Translations under genes and position numbers: made by a program
Assembly (NCBI RefSeq): GCF_000143535.2
Contig: NC_037325.1
Location: 1,426,001 to 1,490,000 of the forward strand
Direction: 5' to 3'
DNA from: Botrytis cinerea B05.10
Taxonomy: Eukaryota > Ascomycota > Leotiomycetes > Helotiales > Sclerotiniaceae
DNA length: 64,000 nucleotides
Notes under the pieces: model-generated
What the model saw: the letters and a program-made list of their open reading frames with translations, nothing else
Told to the model about the DNA's origin: nothing
Database searches by the model: none
In this document: in pieces, positions 48,126 through 61,687 of the stretch
Layout of the letters: the number at the start of each line of letters is the position of its first letter
Numbering within the stretch: the first letter of the stretch is position 1

Positions 48126-50204
48126 ATGAAATCTTCCATTTCGAGTCTTTGGTTCGGATGCGCATACATCTCAATTTGTATTGGGGTTGTGAATGCAGAT
48201 GCAAATGCGAAGAGAAATACGCATGTAAACTCACATCTCTATGATTTCCAAGCCCGAAATCGCGATACGTAGATTTCCCTTCTTTACTTACCTTTTCTCT
48301 CTTGCTTCCGTTCGTTGTCTTCTATACCCATCGTATCATGTCCATATTGCTAATTTGAGAGGTTGTGTCGATTAAAGTATTGCTCGAATATATAATACGA
48401 CGATTTATCCTAACAATCTTCCGATTTTGAAGAATGGGTCGGCGGCGACGCCAATGGGGTTGTTTAATGAGAATGGTGTGTTTGTTTATTTCTTTGTTTG
48501 CTTGCTTGCTTTTTTGTCTTTTCTTGGGTGGATTTGTTGTTTGAAGGATGGGAGAGCAGTTATTGGTTTGGCTGTTCGTTATTTTGTTTGAGGTGTTGAA
48601 TTTGTGGATTCGAATTCCAGAATTCGAGTTTCCTTCGCAGATGTGATGAGCGATGGTCTTGAATCTTGAATGTTCAAGTAGTGTTCAAATACTTGATCGC
48701 CTGCATGGAATCATACGATTGGAACACTAGATGAGAATTCTGGATTCGAGGAATTAACTTCCTCTATCTCTACTATAGCAACAGGCCGTATTTCCCCCCT
48801 AGGAAACTTCACCGGCTTCGACGATTCTACGGAATATTTCTTCGCTCTTTCTCCTATTCCCGGTCAAACCGGTGCTGGGATATTGCGTTCGTTTCCCCCC
48901 CTCTCATTCACATTATGTCTCCCCAATGCGCCCAGTCCCAAATCCCCATCTTAAATCACACTCCCCTCATATCACATCCCAACTCACCATCCTTTCCCAG
49001 AACCAAACTACAACGCATTCACATCCTACGAACTCCATGCTTTCACCTCCGGCTGTCCAGAAGTAGCAAGCTCAATCGTCTATCTCAATACAACTATCGT
49101 ACATCCCGGGTCTCCTTCACATGGACAATACGTTACGAAGATTAAAGAGATTGCTTTTTGGCGGTATGTATATATATTCCTCATTTTTCCATTTTCGTTT
49201 TTCCGTTCCCCTCTCTCGTTGTCTCCTTTTCTTCTCTCGTCCAGTCTCATCTCGACACAAGAACCCAAAAATAAGAACCCCAAAAACTCTAACAAAAAAC
49301 CCTCAAGATTTGATGAAAACGGCGCAGTTCTCTACTACGATGCTCAAATTTCCAATCTATCCCTCTGGTTTGCAAAATTTACTGGGGCAGATATATCGAA
49401 TGGAGCTGTTCAAGCTCTCGATATTGTGACGAATCTATGTCCACAGATACAGGCGAGATGTACGGGTGCAAATCAGGTTTATTCTAGGTATTTCGAATTT
49501 TACTTTTGGTTATCTTCAAGATTTAATTTTCTCCAATGGAAAGTCCGGCGAAGAAAGTGAAGTGGCCGTAGAGAAAATGCTAATGAAAACCCCAAAAAGT
49601 GATGTAGAGTGTATAGCGACGCTCTTAGCGAAACCCTTTGGCACCTTTGATGAAACATGGGGCGATAATATTGTGTGTAGATTGGTACATGTTGTTTTGA
49701 CACAAGTTAGACCAGAGGTATGAGATACTTTTCCTTTTTCTGTTCATTGCCATTTGTTGCACTTCATTGGATAGGTTGCTCTATTGAAATAATCTCCATT
49801 TTCCTTCCCCCCCCCTTCTTGAATTCAGGATCTTTCTTCTCATTTCCACTCCTCTCATCACTCTACTCTGTTTCCTTCCTATCATTTCTCCATCCTCCAT
49901 CTCCATTTTCATAATAAACCCCGTAAAAGTAAACAACTGACAAATCAAGGTACACTGTCCACACGTCGGCCCAACAGGCGGTATGAAATGCGTAGATATC
50001 GATTACAACCAAGAGTATCTCGCAGACGACTTGGCGCTTTTCGGTAGTAATGATGCATTTCGATGTTCTGGGAAGTAAGCAATTTGCAAACCATGTTTGA
50101 AAAATTTTAGGTACCTTGAGAACTTTTGTGTTTGTAGACCTGGAAGAAAGAAACGGGATAAGAATGAAAACTTTATTGTGGCTTCATTATTGGATGAGTT
50201 CTGA
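48126..50204 (+). CDS. Unrecognised secreted protein, eight exons, 349 aa
   Basis: Eight exons were joined by splice motifs and phase: 48126-48268, 48378-48475, 48731-48886, 49001-49163, 49308-49487, 49600-49717, 49950-50074 and 50138-50204. All seven joins keep frame. The first about 26 residues (MKSSISSLWFGCAYISICIG then VVNADA) form a signal peptide, with a basic KR nearby. Later segments include TIYPNNLPILKNGSAATPMG, ISPLGNFTGFDDSTEYFFAL, NYNAFTSYELHAFTSGCPEV, NGAVLYYDAQISNLSLWFAK, CPQIQARCTGANQVYS and VHCPHVGPTGGMKCVDIDYN. Cysteines are spaced so that disulphides are plausible, and the C-terminus is basic (GKPGRKKRDKNENF). I do not recognise the family. Exon 3's acceptor (after CACTAG) and the GTTCGT donor at 48887 are the weakest borders. 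Confidence 0.7.
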
Positions 50205-50417
50205 GAGCGAAGAAATGTCTATATGAAGATAAATATCTATTGGATATGGAGATGTATCACTTTCTACAACGGAGGGATTTGAGCAGTATTTGAGAAGCCA
50301 TGAATACCTGAAAATTGTGGAAGATTATATATATCTGATCAATATTGAGTTAGAGGTGAGTGAAGATACTAGTCTGAGTATAGAAGTAAAGCTCGAGAAT
50401 GACGCTTAGTTCCGATT
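50205..50417. other. 3' flank between the secreted-protein gene and ORF pair
   Basis: Short AT-rich flank; nothing is seen in it. Confidence 0.4.
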
Positions 50418-50576
50418 TTACTTGACCATAATGGGGCCACCATAGATATAAATGGCGTTGGAAGTCAAAGTGTTGTTGTAGTACTTCTCCATAGAAAACG
50501 CGTTGCGCTCCCGACCAACATGGGTACATATTTGAAGGTAAATGATACATGGTTTTTGTGGTATGAAAATTGCCAT
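50418..50576 (-). CDS. Possible 52-aa ORF overlapping the upstream ORF by TAATG
   Basis: The frame begins MAIFIPQKPCIIYLQICTHV and continues with RNAFSMEKYYNNTLTSNAIY to GGPIMVK. Its ATG (50576-50574) shares one base with the stop codon TAA (50578-50576) of the 71-aa ORF upstream on the same strand. The composition of the second half looks coding. It could be the end of the same gene after a frameshift, a reinitiated downstream frame, or chance. I do not recognise it. Confidence 0.3.
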   Translation of the reverse strand: MAIFIPQKPCIIYLQICTHVGRERNAFSMEKYYNNTLTSNAIYIYGGPIMVK

Positions 50577-50791
50577 TACCCCTCATCGCTACCCGCAGGA
50601 TTGTTGTGACGGAGCCTGAACAAATCAAGACGTTTTTGGATGGGGTAGTTGAATACCAGGTACGCAAATGCATGCAATTGACTCGAATCTAATTCAAGCA
50701 GCTCATTGTGAGATGAGGGAAATTTTCCAGCTGGAAGAAGCTTGGTAATTTGGATCAGCGATGCAAGTTTTGACCACTTGGTGTTACTCAT
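50576..50791 (-). CDS. Possible 71-aa hypothetical protein
   Basis: The ATG-started frame reads MSNTKWSKLASLIQITKLLP then AGKFPSSHNELLELDSSQLH and AFAYLVFNYPIQKRLDLFRL before stopping at GSDEG. Two amphipathic helices are plausible. The composition (Leu, Lys, Ser, few rare codons) looks coding. The stop overlaps the ATG of the 52-aa ORF downstream. I do not recognise the family. It is transcribed in the same direction as the 118-aa gene, whose stop lies 130 bp upstream. Confidence 0.4.
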   Translation of the reverse strand: MSNTKWSKLASLIQITKLLPAGKFPSSHNELLELDSSQLHAFAYLVFNYPIQKRLDLFRLRHNNPAGSDEG

Positions 50792-50920
50792 TGTGCGTGT
50801 ACATTCGCATGAATACTCGAAAACGAGTACTTGCTAGAAGATCAAGCAGAGATTTTACTTCACTTCAACTCATCCGTCAAATATTATTATTCTATGACCC
50901 TAAGCAATCAATCACACTCT

Positions 50921-51461
50921 TCAAAACTTTCTCATAACATCATTAACCAGATCCCCACCAAACGTTGCCCCTGCACCAAAAACCGCAGCATTGCCGAATT
51001 TGGTAGCCATTTTCTTTGCCCATTCGTGATGCTGTGTTTGGTCAGCTTTGGATCGTGAACTGGTTGCGCAAATGACTTGCCTTAGGATTTTGAGGATGTG
51101 CCGGATGATTTGGATCTTGTGCTTCTTGACTGACTTTACTTGGATTGAAACCACCGTTTGGATTATATCGAGGATCTATGTATTGGGATGGTTGACCATT
51201 TCCTTGCTACTCTTGGCATTAGTATATCCGAAGTTTGAGTTGAGTCTATACGATCGAGATACACGAGTGACTAACAAACGGAGAAACACAAGCAAGAGAC
51301 ACCACTATATAGAAAGACTACCAGAAATCTGGATTACTTACAGGAAGTTGTGCCATGATTGATTGAAATTGAGCTGGAGCAACGGCACCACTTTGTTGCA
51401 AGTATTCGAGCTCAGTTCGAATGGTATTGAGAGATCGGTTTATGGATGCTTGGTCTGGCAT
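50921..51461 (-). CDS. 118-aa protein with C-terminal GNAAVFGAGATFGGD motif
   Basis: Exons are 51461-51342, 51206-51081 and 51031-50921. The second intron (51080-51032) is GC-AG, with donor AAG/GCAAGT. All three exons are in phase 0. The N-terminus, ASINRSLNTIRTELEYLQQS, is a helical segment. The middle is Pro/Asn/Gln-rich (GGFNPSKVSQEAQDPNHPAH). The C-terminus is HHEWAKKMATKFGNAAVFGA followed by GATFGGDLVNDVMRKF. A similar C-terminal Gly/Ala motif is found in fungal SH3-domain proteins related to Lsb1/Pin3, but no SH3 domain is present here; that link is inference from memory of the family. It is probably cytosolic. Confidence 0.75.
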
Positions 51462-51783
51462 GTTGAAGTTGAGTTATTTTTTTGTTTGACGTAAATTGAG
51501 TATGGTAAGAAGGAATTAGCTATGTTTTTATATCGTGATGTCGTTAACGTTATGTGAATCCCAGACCAGCTGAAGTCGTTAATTTTAAGTGTGATTTCCA
51601 GGTAAGGAAGGAGGTAAAGTGAGTCGACGTCATCGATAATGTTTTTGGCTGAAAGACTTTGCCATGTTTGACCGCTTTATATTTATCCCCCCTCCCCTCT
51701 CGTTCAATGTTTAAGTATCTTCGACAACTCTAAATTTACCAAATCTCACACTTTCTGTACATGTTATTTACACATATATCAAC
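51462..51783. promoter_or_regulatory. Divergent promoter region between the 118-aa gene and the aldo-keto reductase
   Basis: This 322-bp gap serves both genes. A TATATTTAT stretch at about 51678-51686 lies roughly 100 bp before the reductase start and is followed by a C/T-rich tract, a common fungal core-promoter layout. Confidence 0.5.
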
Positions 51784-52817
51784 ATGCCTAGCCCATCATC
51801 TTTAAGCAAGACTATCGCCCTCAACAATGGCGTACAAATGCCCCGTATTCATCTCGGTGTTTACATGACCTCTGGGCGTGAGACCGAAACCGCTGTATCA
51901 ACCGCTCTCACAGCAGGATATCTCGCGTTTGATTCTGCTGAATGGTATGCGAACGAGGCTCAAGTCGGCTCAGCAATGAACAAATATTTGAATGCCAATA
52001 AAAATGTCAAGAGAGAGGATTTATGGTTCACGACAAAATTAAAAACCAACACAAGTTATGACGCTACGAGGAAGGCCGTAAAAGATAGTTTGAAGAGAAG
52101 TGGATTGGATTATATTGATTTATATCTATTGCATAGTCCGTATGGCGGAAAACAGCGCAGACTGGAATGCTGGAGAGCGGTAGAAGATGCTATTGCGGAT
52201 GGAGAGGTGAGGGCTGGGGGTGTGAGTAATTATGGTGTAAAACATGTAAGTTTCCCCTTTTCCGGATCCTCTTTTCAACAATCTCCAAGTACGCATAAGG
52301 ATAGTCCCTCCCGATCGTGCCAATATTCCTGGAGTTGGTCGAAGTATCTTTCGGCTTTATGTCCTGGACATTTTACGATTTCTCTCTGTTCACTCGCAAT
52401 ACGAGGCTAATATTTTCTTCCCGATAGTTGAAAGAAATACTTGATTCCAAGCCTCGAATAATCCCCGCTGTGAATCAAATCGAAGTCCATCCATTCAATA
52501 CTCGAACCGACATTACTTCGTTCTGTCAATCGAACGGTATCGTTGTCGAAGCGTACGCACCTTTGGCTCGAGCTTTACGAATGAAGCATCCCAAGATCGT
52601 CTCTTTATCGAAGAAATATTCGTGTAGCCCCGCACAATTATTGGTAAAATGGTCCTTACAACATGGTTATGTACCGTTGCCGAAGAGTGTGACCAAGGAA
52701 AGAATCGTTTCTAATGGTGATGTTGATGGTTTTGAAATTGAGGATGAAGATATAAAAGAAATGGATAGCTTGGATGAATATTTGGTAACAGATTGGGATC
52801 CTACTGATGCGGATTAA
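51784..52817 (+). CDS. Aldo-keto reductase
   Basis: NADPH-dependent aldo-keto reductases reduce aldehydes and ketones in the cytosol. Exons are 51784-52245 and 52428-52817 with a 182-bp intron; 283 aa, a normal AKR length. The catalytic tetrad is visible as Asp50 and Tyr55 in [14 protein letters not shown], Lys85 in WFTTKLKT and His117 in YLLHSPYGG. Family signatures [20 protein letters not shown] and [15 protein letters not shown] (cofactor 2'-phosphate region) are present. The usual GxRxIDTA context of the Asp is replaced by [10 protein letters not shown]. The substrate cannot be predicted. Confidence 0.93.
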
Positions 52818-54653
52818 TTAGATTGATTAGTATTGAATGAACCAGATTTCAAATGCAATATTCGTGATCGCAAAGAGAACCATATCAGGAATCTTGTCCC
52901 TTCCACCCAATTTTACCTTCATCTGAAGAGCTGAAGCATTCTGCTATGCCTTCAGCTCACATACTTAAATAATCGCTAAAGCCCCTTCATCACTTTTTGG
53001 CTCACTGTACACCAAAGATCGATGAAGGTTGCGACCACGTATGGCGTTGCGCTCTTCTCCTAGAATAAAACATCTCCGCGATTTTATAAAATGGATTCAA
53101 AGGTCGAGTCGAGACTGAATGTCCTCGTTCAATTTTCGGGGGATTCCTATGATATTAACCACGCATCTCCTCATCTCCCCTCAAAATTACCCCTCATCCG
53201 ATACCGGAAAAATTCCGATTAACGAAAGTATTCATCACAACATTGACAAATCTTTGTCCCTATCTTCACCAAGAATACTCGAAACATTGGCATCCACCTT
53301 GAGCCACCTTCGTCGGATGTATTGTAATGCTTTACGAAGTGTTGAGTCGAGGTAAGCGATTGCCGCAAGAAAATCCATTTGAGGGTGAGGTGGCACGTTG
53401 AAGTTGTTACGCTTCTGCAGGAACAAAATGAAGTATTACCAAATATTTTCATGGGTTCAGTTCCAAGACTTCGGGACATGTAGGAATACTGGGAAATCTC
53501 GGGGAAATGTACTGGAACGTTTTTATCCTGGCTGCCTGATTTTGATACGCGGGGCTTTCATTTTTCCATCTCACATCTTCATGAAAGAGTTGATATCCTT
53601 GATCATTACCCCAGCGTGGCTAGGGATCTTTGCATGCGCCATACATGCCTCAACATTGCATTTAGAAAAAGTTTGGCGAGCATGCTAATGCAAGATTCCG
53701 GGTACGTGAAAGCTTGGGCTGTTAATCTATATACGTACTGACCAATAGGAGATGTACGATAAGAATTTCTATTTGATTCATCGGTGACACCGTATATAGC
53801 GTGTCATTGGTCAATTTCAACCTCTCTCCTTCTCTGCTTTCAGTTGGAGTTGAATAATCTTCAGAACGGGACGATTTTCCGTTGTCGGGATTTTTCAGGT
53901 ATCCAGTAAAAGCAAAGATCCAGAGAAGAGGAGAGAAGGGAAGGGTAAACTTCCTGAAACTAATCTCATCTTGGTTTAGATCAATGGGGGTGGATAAAGC
54001 AGAGGATCAATTAGATTTGATATTTCGACATGTCTCCATTGTCCCACGCAGATACACCAAATATCAAGTGGGATGGATGGAAGCTTCAGCCATACAACAT
54101 GCAATGTAACGATACGACCGATCACGGCCTCGAGGGGGTCACGTCATGTATCAGATTTTCTTCAATTTTCTCGTGGAGGATGCAATTCCGCTGAGATTGA
54201 AGACTCTTGCGGTACAGGCGATCATTTTCATAGTAAAAACAATTATGCAAGAGGTTGAGTGAGACACATTGATTTGACAGGAAGAATGCAGTTGGAAAAT
54301 CTTTATCAAGTCATCCATCTTCATTACTTTTTTCACCCCTCCTCCCCTCTATCCGATCCTCCAATATCGGAGCCACAAAAAAAATACTGGAGGCATGGAT
54401 GCACATACAAGCCTTCACCTAGTTAGACAATTAATTAGTACATTTCATCGAATATTCAATGGGTCCTGAACCGGCACCAAAGTGTTACTAGTTCGTAGAC
54501 TCTAATCCACCCCACCTCGATACAAAAAGGTCTTTCTTCCCTTCAGTCTTGCCGGTTGCTTTACTCAATCTACCAACTTCTATTCTTCTTTTTCACTCGA
54601 CGTTCATATTGCAAATTTCTTCACTTGATACCCAAACACCCACAATAATAATC
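52818..54653. other. Intergenic region upstream of glutamate dehydrogenase
   Basis: About 1.8 kb with no supported gene. A C/T-rich stretch at about 54480-54620 precedes the glutamate dehydrogenase start and is probably its core promoter and leader. Confidence 0.5.
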
Positions 54654-56144
<1,491 letters not shown>

Positions 56145-58042
56145 ATGTTTATGATGTTGATGAATTAAATGGCCGGGTATCTTAAAAACTTGTATATATG
56201 ATGCGGGATTTGCGGGTTGGGTGGGAAATATCTTTTGGGTGGGAAACCAGGTAGCTTAAAGTTAAAACTTTGATGGAAATGAATTAAATAACCAAAGAAA
56301 AATCTCGGTTTGTTAATAGTGATTGATTATGTTTTCATGTCTGAACAAAGCTTGGGGCCTAGATATGTTTGGTTATTTTGTGGAATATCTGCATATTAGG
56401 TAGAACTTCACGATAGCTGCGGTTAGTTGATGTAGGCATATTCGTCATCACATCTGTGCCTCTCAGACTGTGTCTTTGGCCTCCTAACAAGTGATTCGAA
56501 CTTGGTAGTCTCGAATTCTCAAGTTCAACATTGCTCCATACGTTACCCATGCGAAGCGATTCAAGGCCTATAAAGTTTCGGGAGAAACGCATCGCCAAAT
56601 CTTGTGTTGAAAGGTAACTGTCTAGGGAATTCATCCCATCATTGGGATGATTCATAAAAAGCCATCATACAAGAAAGGAAGCTGGATATAAAACAGTGCA
56701 TGAGATGAAGTCTCCGGACACTTGAAGGGCGAAGAACAACTTTCCCATGCCTGGGACGAGAAGCAGATATCGAAATCCCTGTTGTTCAACGCCGCCAATA
56801 TCAAGGGTAGAAGCCACTCGAGAAGGACGATATCCATATGGCCCATGAGAAGTAGCCAGATGATTCCACATGGTGAAAATATACCAGGGGTTTATGGATT
56901 TTGTTTGGTAAGGCATTGAACATAAAGTTCCATGAAGACACATTTCGTCTACGGGGTAGATAGACTTTTTGTCATAAGAGCCGATGCAAGTGTAAGTCGA
57001 AATCCGTTTGGTCAGTATAAGGGATGTGTAACGTTACCATTTTATTCCCCAAACAATTGTAATCTCTGGTCGGCCTTTCCAAGATAACTATAAGTTTACG
57101 CATCGAGGTTCTACTGTACCTGAAGATCGATCTTTTCAAATTCCGGGTCGTAGGTTATTAAAAAATCAGCTTTCGGCATGTGTAGAAGTGGAAAAAATCA
57201 TGCAGATCTGTCGAGCTACCCCGGATATGTCAGGCGGCTAGAAGTTTATTTACCCCTGAAGGCGTTCATTTCCCCATGTCTCCCCCGGGAATCACAAGGC
57301 AGATAGAGAATACAACAAGGGTCTGTCGCAAGTGTGAAATTCCCTTCCAAGAAGTCCACCAATCTAGAAGCTTTACAGTCACTGGCGGTATTGATTCTGG
57401 GACGGGCAATCTCCGCGACTCTCGAATCATCTCAAGCTTTGATTGTGGTGAGAGTTAGATATGTACCTCGAGACGATATCACTATTCTTACAAAAGCTTT
57501 CTATTTCGGCTGAATCCTTCCGGTAGAATTTTTCCAGTCATGCAGCCTTGTAACTCCGTGCCTATAGCTCATGTGGCACAGAGATGTCTACAAGATCTTT
57601 GGAATTGCGGTAATCCCGCTTCCACATAAATTTCACTTACCTTACTTTCCTGAGTAGAGAGAAATAAGAAAACTCAAATATTTTTCGCGCAAAGGTTCGG
57701 TTCTCCTTTTTCTTGCATGTGAAGTCTGAAAATGTCCTTCACAAGATACAGAATGTAACATCAGACAATTTGGACGCGTAGCTGTTGACTTTCCTATTGT
57801 ACAAGTGATTTGAGTTTCATCTCCGATGATCAAATTATTGACATGTGAATTCCCATGATAGTGGCATGCTGAAGAGCCGCGCAAGAAGGACCGAATGCTT
57901 GGTGCTGGTATTGACGGTCCCTTGTAACTTTATCTTATGGAATTTGGATTGAAGCAAATGAGCGAGTGTATCATAGCTATCATTTGATCTTTTCGCGTTA
58001 TGGATTAAAGCATGGAGAGGGTGAAAGGAGGCAAAGAAAATG
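56145..58042. other. Intergenic region between glutamate dehydrogenase and GH16 gene
   Basis: About 1.9 kb. A minus-strand frame at about 56943-56665 (TSHGPYGYRPSRV, GMGKLFFALQVSGDF) and the next frame at 56655-56359 look weakly coding but are separated by a stop and match nothing I know. Nothing else is seen. Confidence 0.4.
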
Positions 58043-58050
58043 TATATAAA
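58043..58050 (+). promoter_or_regulatory. TATA box of the GH16 gene
   Basis: TATATAAA lies 86 bp before the ATG at 58136, the expected spacing for this kind of fungal promoter. Confidence 0.55.
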
Positions 58051-58135
58051 CCATAGATATGGAACTTGAGAGGATACGACTGATCACCATTCTTCTTACT
58101 TCTTGTATATAGCCCTCTTCTGTATCCGGGTCATC

Positions 58136-59234
58136 ATGATGAACTCAAAATCTTTCTTGTCGCTTGGAATCTATCTCCTTTCAATCCTGACTACTATAAA
58201 TGCTCAATACTCCCTCGCGGCTACATATAACGCAGCCAACTTCTTCGATGACTTCACATTCTTTACTGCAGCTGATCCAACAGAAGGCTATGTGGTTTAT
58301 GAGCCACTCGTCGCTGCTGAAGAAGCCGGTCTAGTATCGACAGAAAATAATCAGGTATACTTAGGAGTGGATCATACGACACTTAATCCGAGCGGAGGAC
58401 GAGAAAGTGTGCGATTAACCAGCAACCAAGCATGGGGTGAAGGTATGAAGACCATCCACATAGATGGAAAGGAAGCTGACCAGAAAAGGCGTCTTCATTG
58501 CAGATATTGAGCATATGCCCGGTGGCGTTTGTGGTATATGGCCTGCATTTTGGATGTTTGGTCCAAATTGGCCAAATAGTGGGTTAGTCTTCATTGTCTG
58601 CAAGTTGGCAATAAGATTACTTAAAAATAAAGCAGAGAAATCGATATTATCGAGGGAGTCAACCTTGGAACAACTAATACGATAACACTTCACACCGCCG
58701 CTGGCTGTACGGTGAGCAACGCCAATTCACAAAGTGGAACGACCGCCTTAACGACAAACTGTAATCAAGACAATGCAGGCACTGGATGCGGTGTTGCTAC
58801 ATCGGTATGTCAATATTGAATCACGATGCTTTGGATGTACTAACCACAGAAATTAGAACACCAATAATTACGGCACCGGCTTCAATGCAATTGGTGGTGG
58901 CGTTTATGCAATGCAATGGGCTACCACTGGCATTTATGTCTGGTTTTGGCCTCGAGGTTCTATTCCAGCTGATATTACTGCTAACGATATTGATGTCAGC
59001 TCTTGGGGAACCCCCTTGGCAACCTTCAGTGGTAGTGGATGCAATTTTGACAAGTCTTTTGCAAGTCAAAATATCGTCTTTGACACCACGTTCTGCGGGG
59101 TGTGGGCAGGAGCTGTTTGGTCTTCAGGATCTTGTGCTAGTGCAGCTTCGACTTGTCAAGCTTATGTTGCGCAGAACCCCAGTGCATTCACTAATGCATA
59201 TTGGTTGATAAATTATGTTCAGGTTTGGCAGTAG
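58136..59234 (+). CDS. Secreted GH16 endo-beta-1,3(4)-glucanase
   Basis: GH16 enzymes cut mixed-linkage or beta-1,3-glucans of plant or fungal walls. Exons are 58136-58442, 58489-58582, 58636-58804 and 58857-59234 (introns 46, 53 and 52 bp); 315 aa. A second ATG lies directly next to the first. Residues 1-23 form a signal peptide ending INA/QY. FIADIEHMPGGVCGIWPAFW precedes the active site GEIDIIEGVNLG, with nucleophile Glu135, Asp137 and acid/base Glu140; the intron after Ser-Gly splits the codon just before Glu135. SNTNNYGTGFNAIGGGVYAM and WLINYVQVWQ complete the fold. No GPI-anchor or binding module is visible. Confidence 0.93.
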
Positions 59235-60559
59235 AAGACGATGGGAATCGGCGGTTTTTATTTGGATGTGGAAGATTTGAACGACTCTGCACAAAGTTTC
59301 CTGTAAATACTATTGTAAACAATTTCAATATTTTCTTGGGCATCGGGAACTGGCTTTATGAGCAATGACTTGCAAGTGGTCTATCACCAACCTCAAGAGG
59401 GCTTGAAAACTGTGAATTGGCCATGTCATCCAGCGAGGTTATCTCTTTTTCCAATCAATTACCTTATCTCTCCAGAACTGATTTTTTTCGTACCTTAAGT
59501 CTAATTCCGTCCCTTGCGAGGTGAAGATTTCTCTACTGTATCTCAGGAGTTGGTGAACCGCGCGGCTTGGATTTTGATCCTAGACGATACTCGACGCTCG
59601 GGACAAGTATTGGCCACGCCTAAAAGAGCACAGTTCTCACCCGGAACTCACAAGTCTAAAGATCATTTCTGATATTCGAAGGCATTCACAAAAGCTAGAC
59701 TTATCACCAGACAGTCTTTGAGAATATGGAGATATTGCCCTCGTAGCGAGCACATTTAACAGCTCAATGACCGTGATCTCGAAAACTAGAAGTGTGACTT
59801 CATGTTCAGTCTCCAATGCCGTTCCTGCTGCGTAGAATTAGATAAGACGATGTAAAGGATATTCCATTTCCATCAATTATCTTTCGCGACGTTGAGAGAA
59901 GGTTTGGCTTCTGAGCTTGTTTTGTGGAGCTCATTCCGGGGGCTTGCAAGGTCAGATTGCCGTTGATATCCCTAAACCCACAGTGTGCATCACACTTGCA
60001 ATCGGTAACCACGTCGCTCGAAAATCAACTGTAGTGTTCCTTCACAATGACCGCAAAAAATGCTATAATTCATCGAATAGATATCGGCTTTAACTAGCAA
60101 TTCAAAACAAAGATCTACTGATGTCACTAAGCGTGTTCGTAGAACGCGCCTGGGTGCAGTCTATATCACAACAATCTAAATGCTGGCTGGCTGTGAGAAT
60201 TTGCTTCGCAGAATCCTCACGGTAAGAGGAGCAATGCATGAAAACGGAGGCTTGTTTTTGGGAACTCTTTTATCAAATTGGCTTGTGGGACATGTAAAAA
60301 ACGTTTGACTTGAGCCAACAACGCGAAAGCCGAACCACCATCGATGTATCGTACTTTTCGCAATATATAACAATAAAAGAGACACAAAGGGCAGAATGAA
60401 AGAAAATAGCTATTAGATTGATTTGTGGAGGTTGTGAATATATGTCTAGCATTGAGCAGCAGGTCATTAGTTTATACAGTGCAGTGGAACATCTTGGCGA
60501 TTGCCTAATCTCAATGTATTACCTATGAACTACAATCAACAATCAACAGTTACTATGCG
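59235..60559. other. Convergent intergenic region between GH16 and dehydrogenase genes
   Basis: About 1.3 kb with no supported gene or repeat. Confidence 0.5.
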
Positions 60560-61687
60560 TCATTCATCTTTCTCTCGGCTCGCAAGTATCTTCTTATACG
60601 CTTCACAACTCAAGCGAATCCCTTCCTCCAAACCTACTTTTGCTTCATATCCTAGGAATCGTTTCGCTTTTTCGCCACTCGCATATCTAACAGCACAAGC
60701 ATCATTCACAGTGCCTCTACTCAAAGTAGGTTCTTTTGACCCAATTAACCACGAGGCACCTTCTGCCAAAAGGCCGGCTACCCAAGCTAGACCTCCCGGT
60801 ATCGTCACTTCATAAGGTGGAATATGCCCGAACTCCTTCCATACAGCTATGCTAAAATCGCGAAATGTGATTGGCGTGTTGTTTTGTATAAAGAAGATTT
60901 CACCGGCAGCGGTTGGCGTGTTTGAGCGGAGATTTTCAGCTGCAAGCACATGAGCATCCGCGACATTTGTAACGTAGGTGATATCCCAGAGATTATCGGC
61001 TGATCCAATAATGAAGGGGGTCTCTCCTTTTGCTATACAGGCATGTATAGGGGGAATGAGCTGTTTGTCACCCGGGCCCATGATGACTGATGGTCGAAGG
61101 ATGCATGTTGAGAACGTAGTGGAATTTGCTGCTAGAACAATTCTTTCTGCCTCTGCCTTTCATTCATATCAGTAAATTGACTTCCCACGTTGAGATTTCA
61201 CTACCTTTGATTCCCCATAGATCGATGACCTTTTCGCGGTTGGCCATCGCTCATCAATGTTTGGATAAGGATGCGCCCAATCATCAACCACAGAGCAACA
61301 GCTACTCGTGTAAATGAATACGCCTACCCCAGAATCTCTCGTGGCATTCAAGACATTACGAGTTCCCTCGACATTCACATTTAGTATTATCTTCTCCATC
61401 CTGCGGTGGTATCTTTCGCCCAACGGAGGAATTATTCCGGCTGTATGAATAACGACGTCCGGCTTAGTTTGGTGAAGGACGCCTCTTAGCCCCCTCGTAT
61501 CCAGAATATCGCATGCTACAAGGCTGATATTTGGTGAGTGATTCACATTCTTTTTCCATTCGAAGATATCATCACCAATATCCAAGATTTTGATCATACT
61601 AGAAGGGTACCTTTTGTGCAGTGCATCGACAATGGCCGAGCCAACAAAGCCGAGGCCACCGGTGACTAGGACGCTTCGGATCACCAT
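60560..61687 (-). CDS. 3-beta-HSD/NAD-dependent epimerase-family dehydrogenase (Erg26-like)
   Basis: Members of this short-chain dehydrogenase group oxidise 3-hydroxy groups, for example the C-4 decarboxylating sterol dehydrogenase Erg26. Exons are 61687-61205 and 61156-60560 (48-bp intron); 359 aa. The ATG at 61687 was chosen because the Rossmann strand VLVTGGLGFVGSAIVDAL follows at once; an upstream in-frame ATG at 61786 adds an atypical leader. The active site is Tyr157 and Lys161 in YGESK, with the Ser region in FIYTSSCCSVV. The second half, CILRPSVIMGPGDKQLIPPI then DNLWDITYVTNVADAHVLAA, is the 3-beta-HSD signature. There is no clear membrane helix, so a stand-alone secondary-metabolism dehydrogenase is equally possible. 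Confidence 0.85.
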
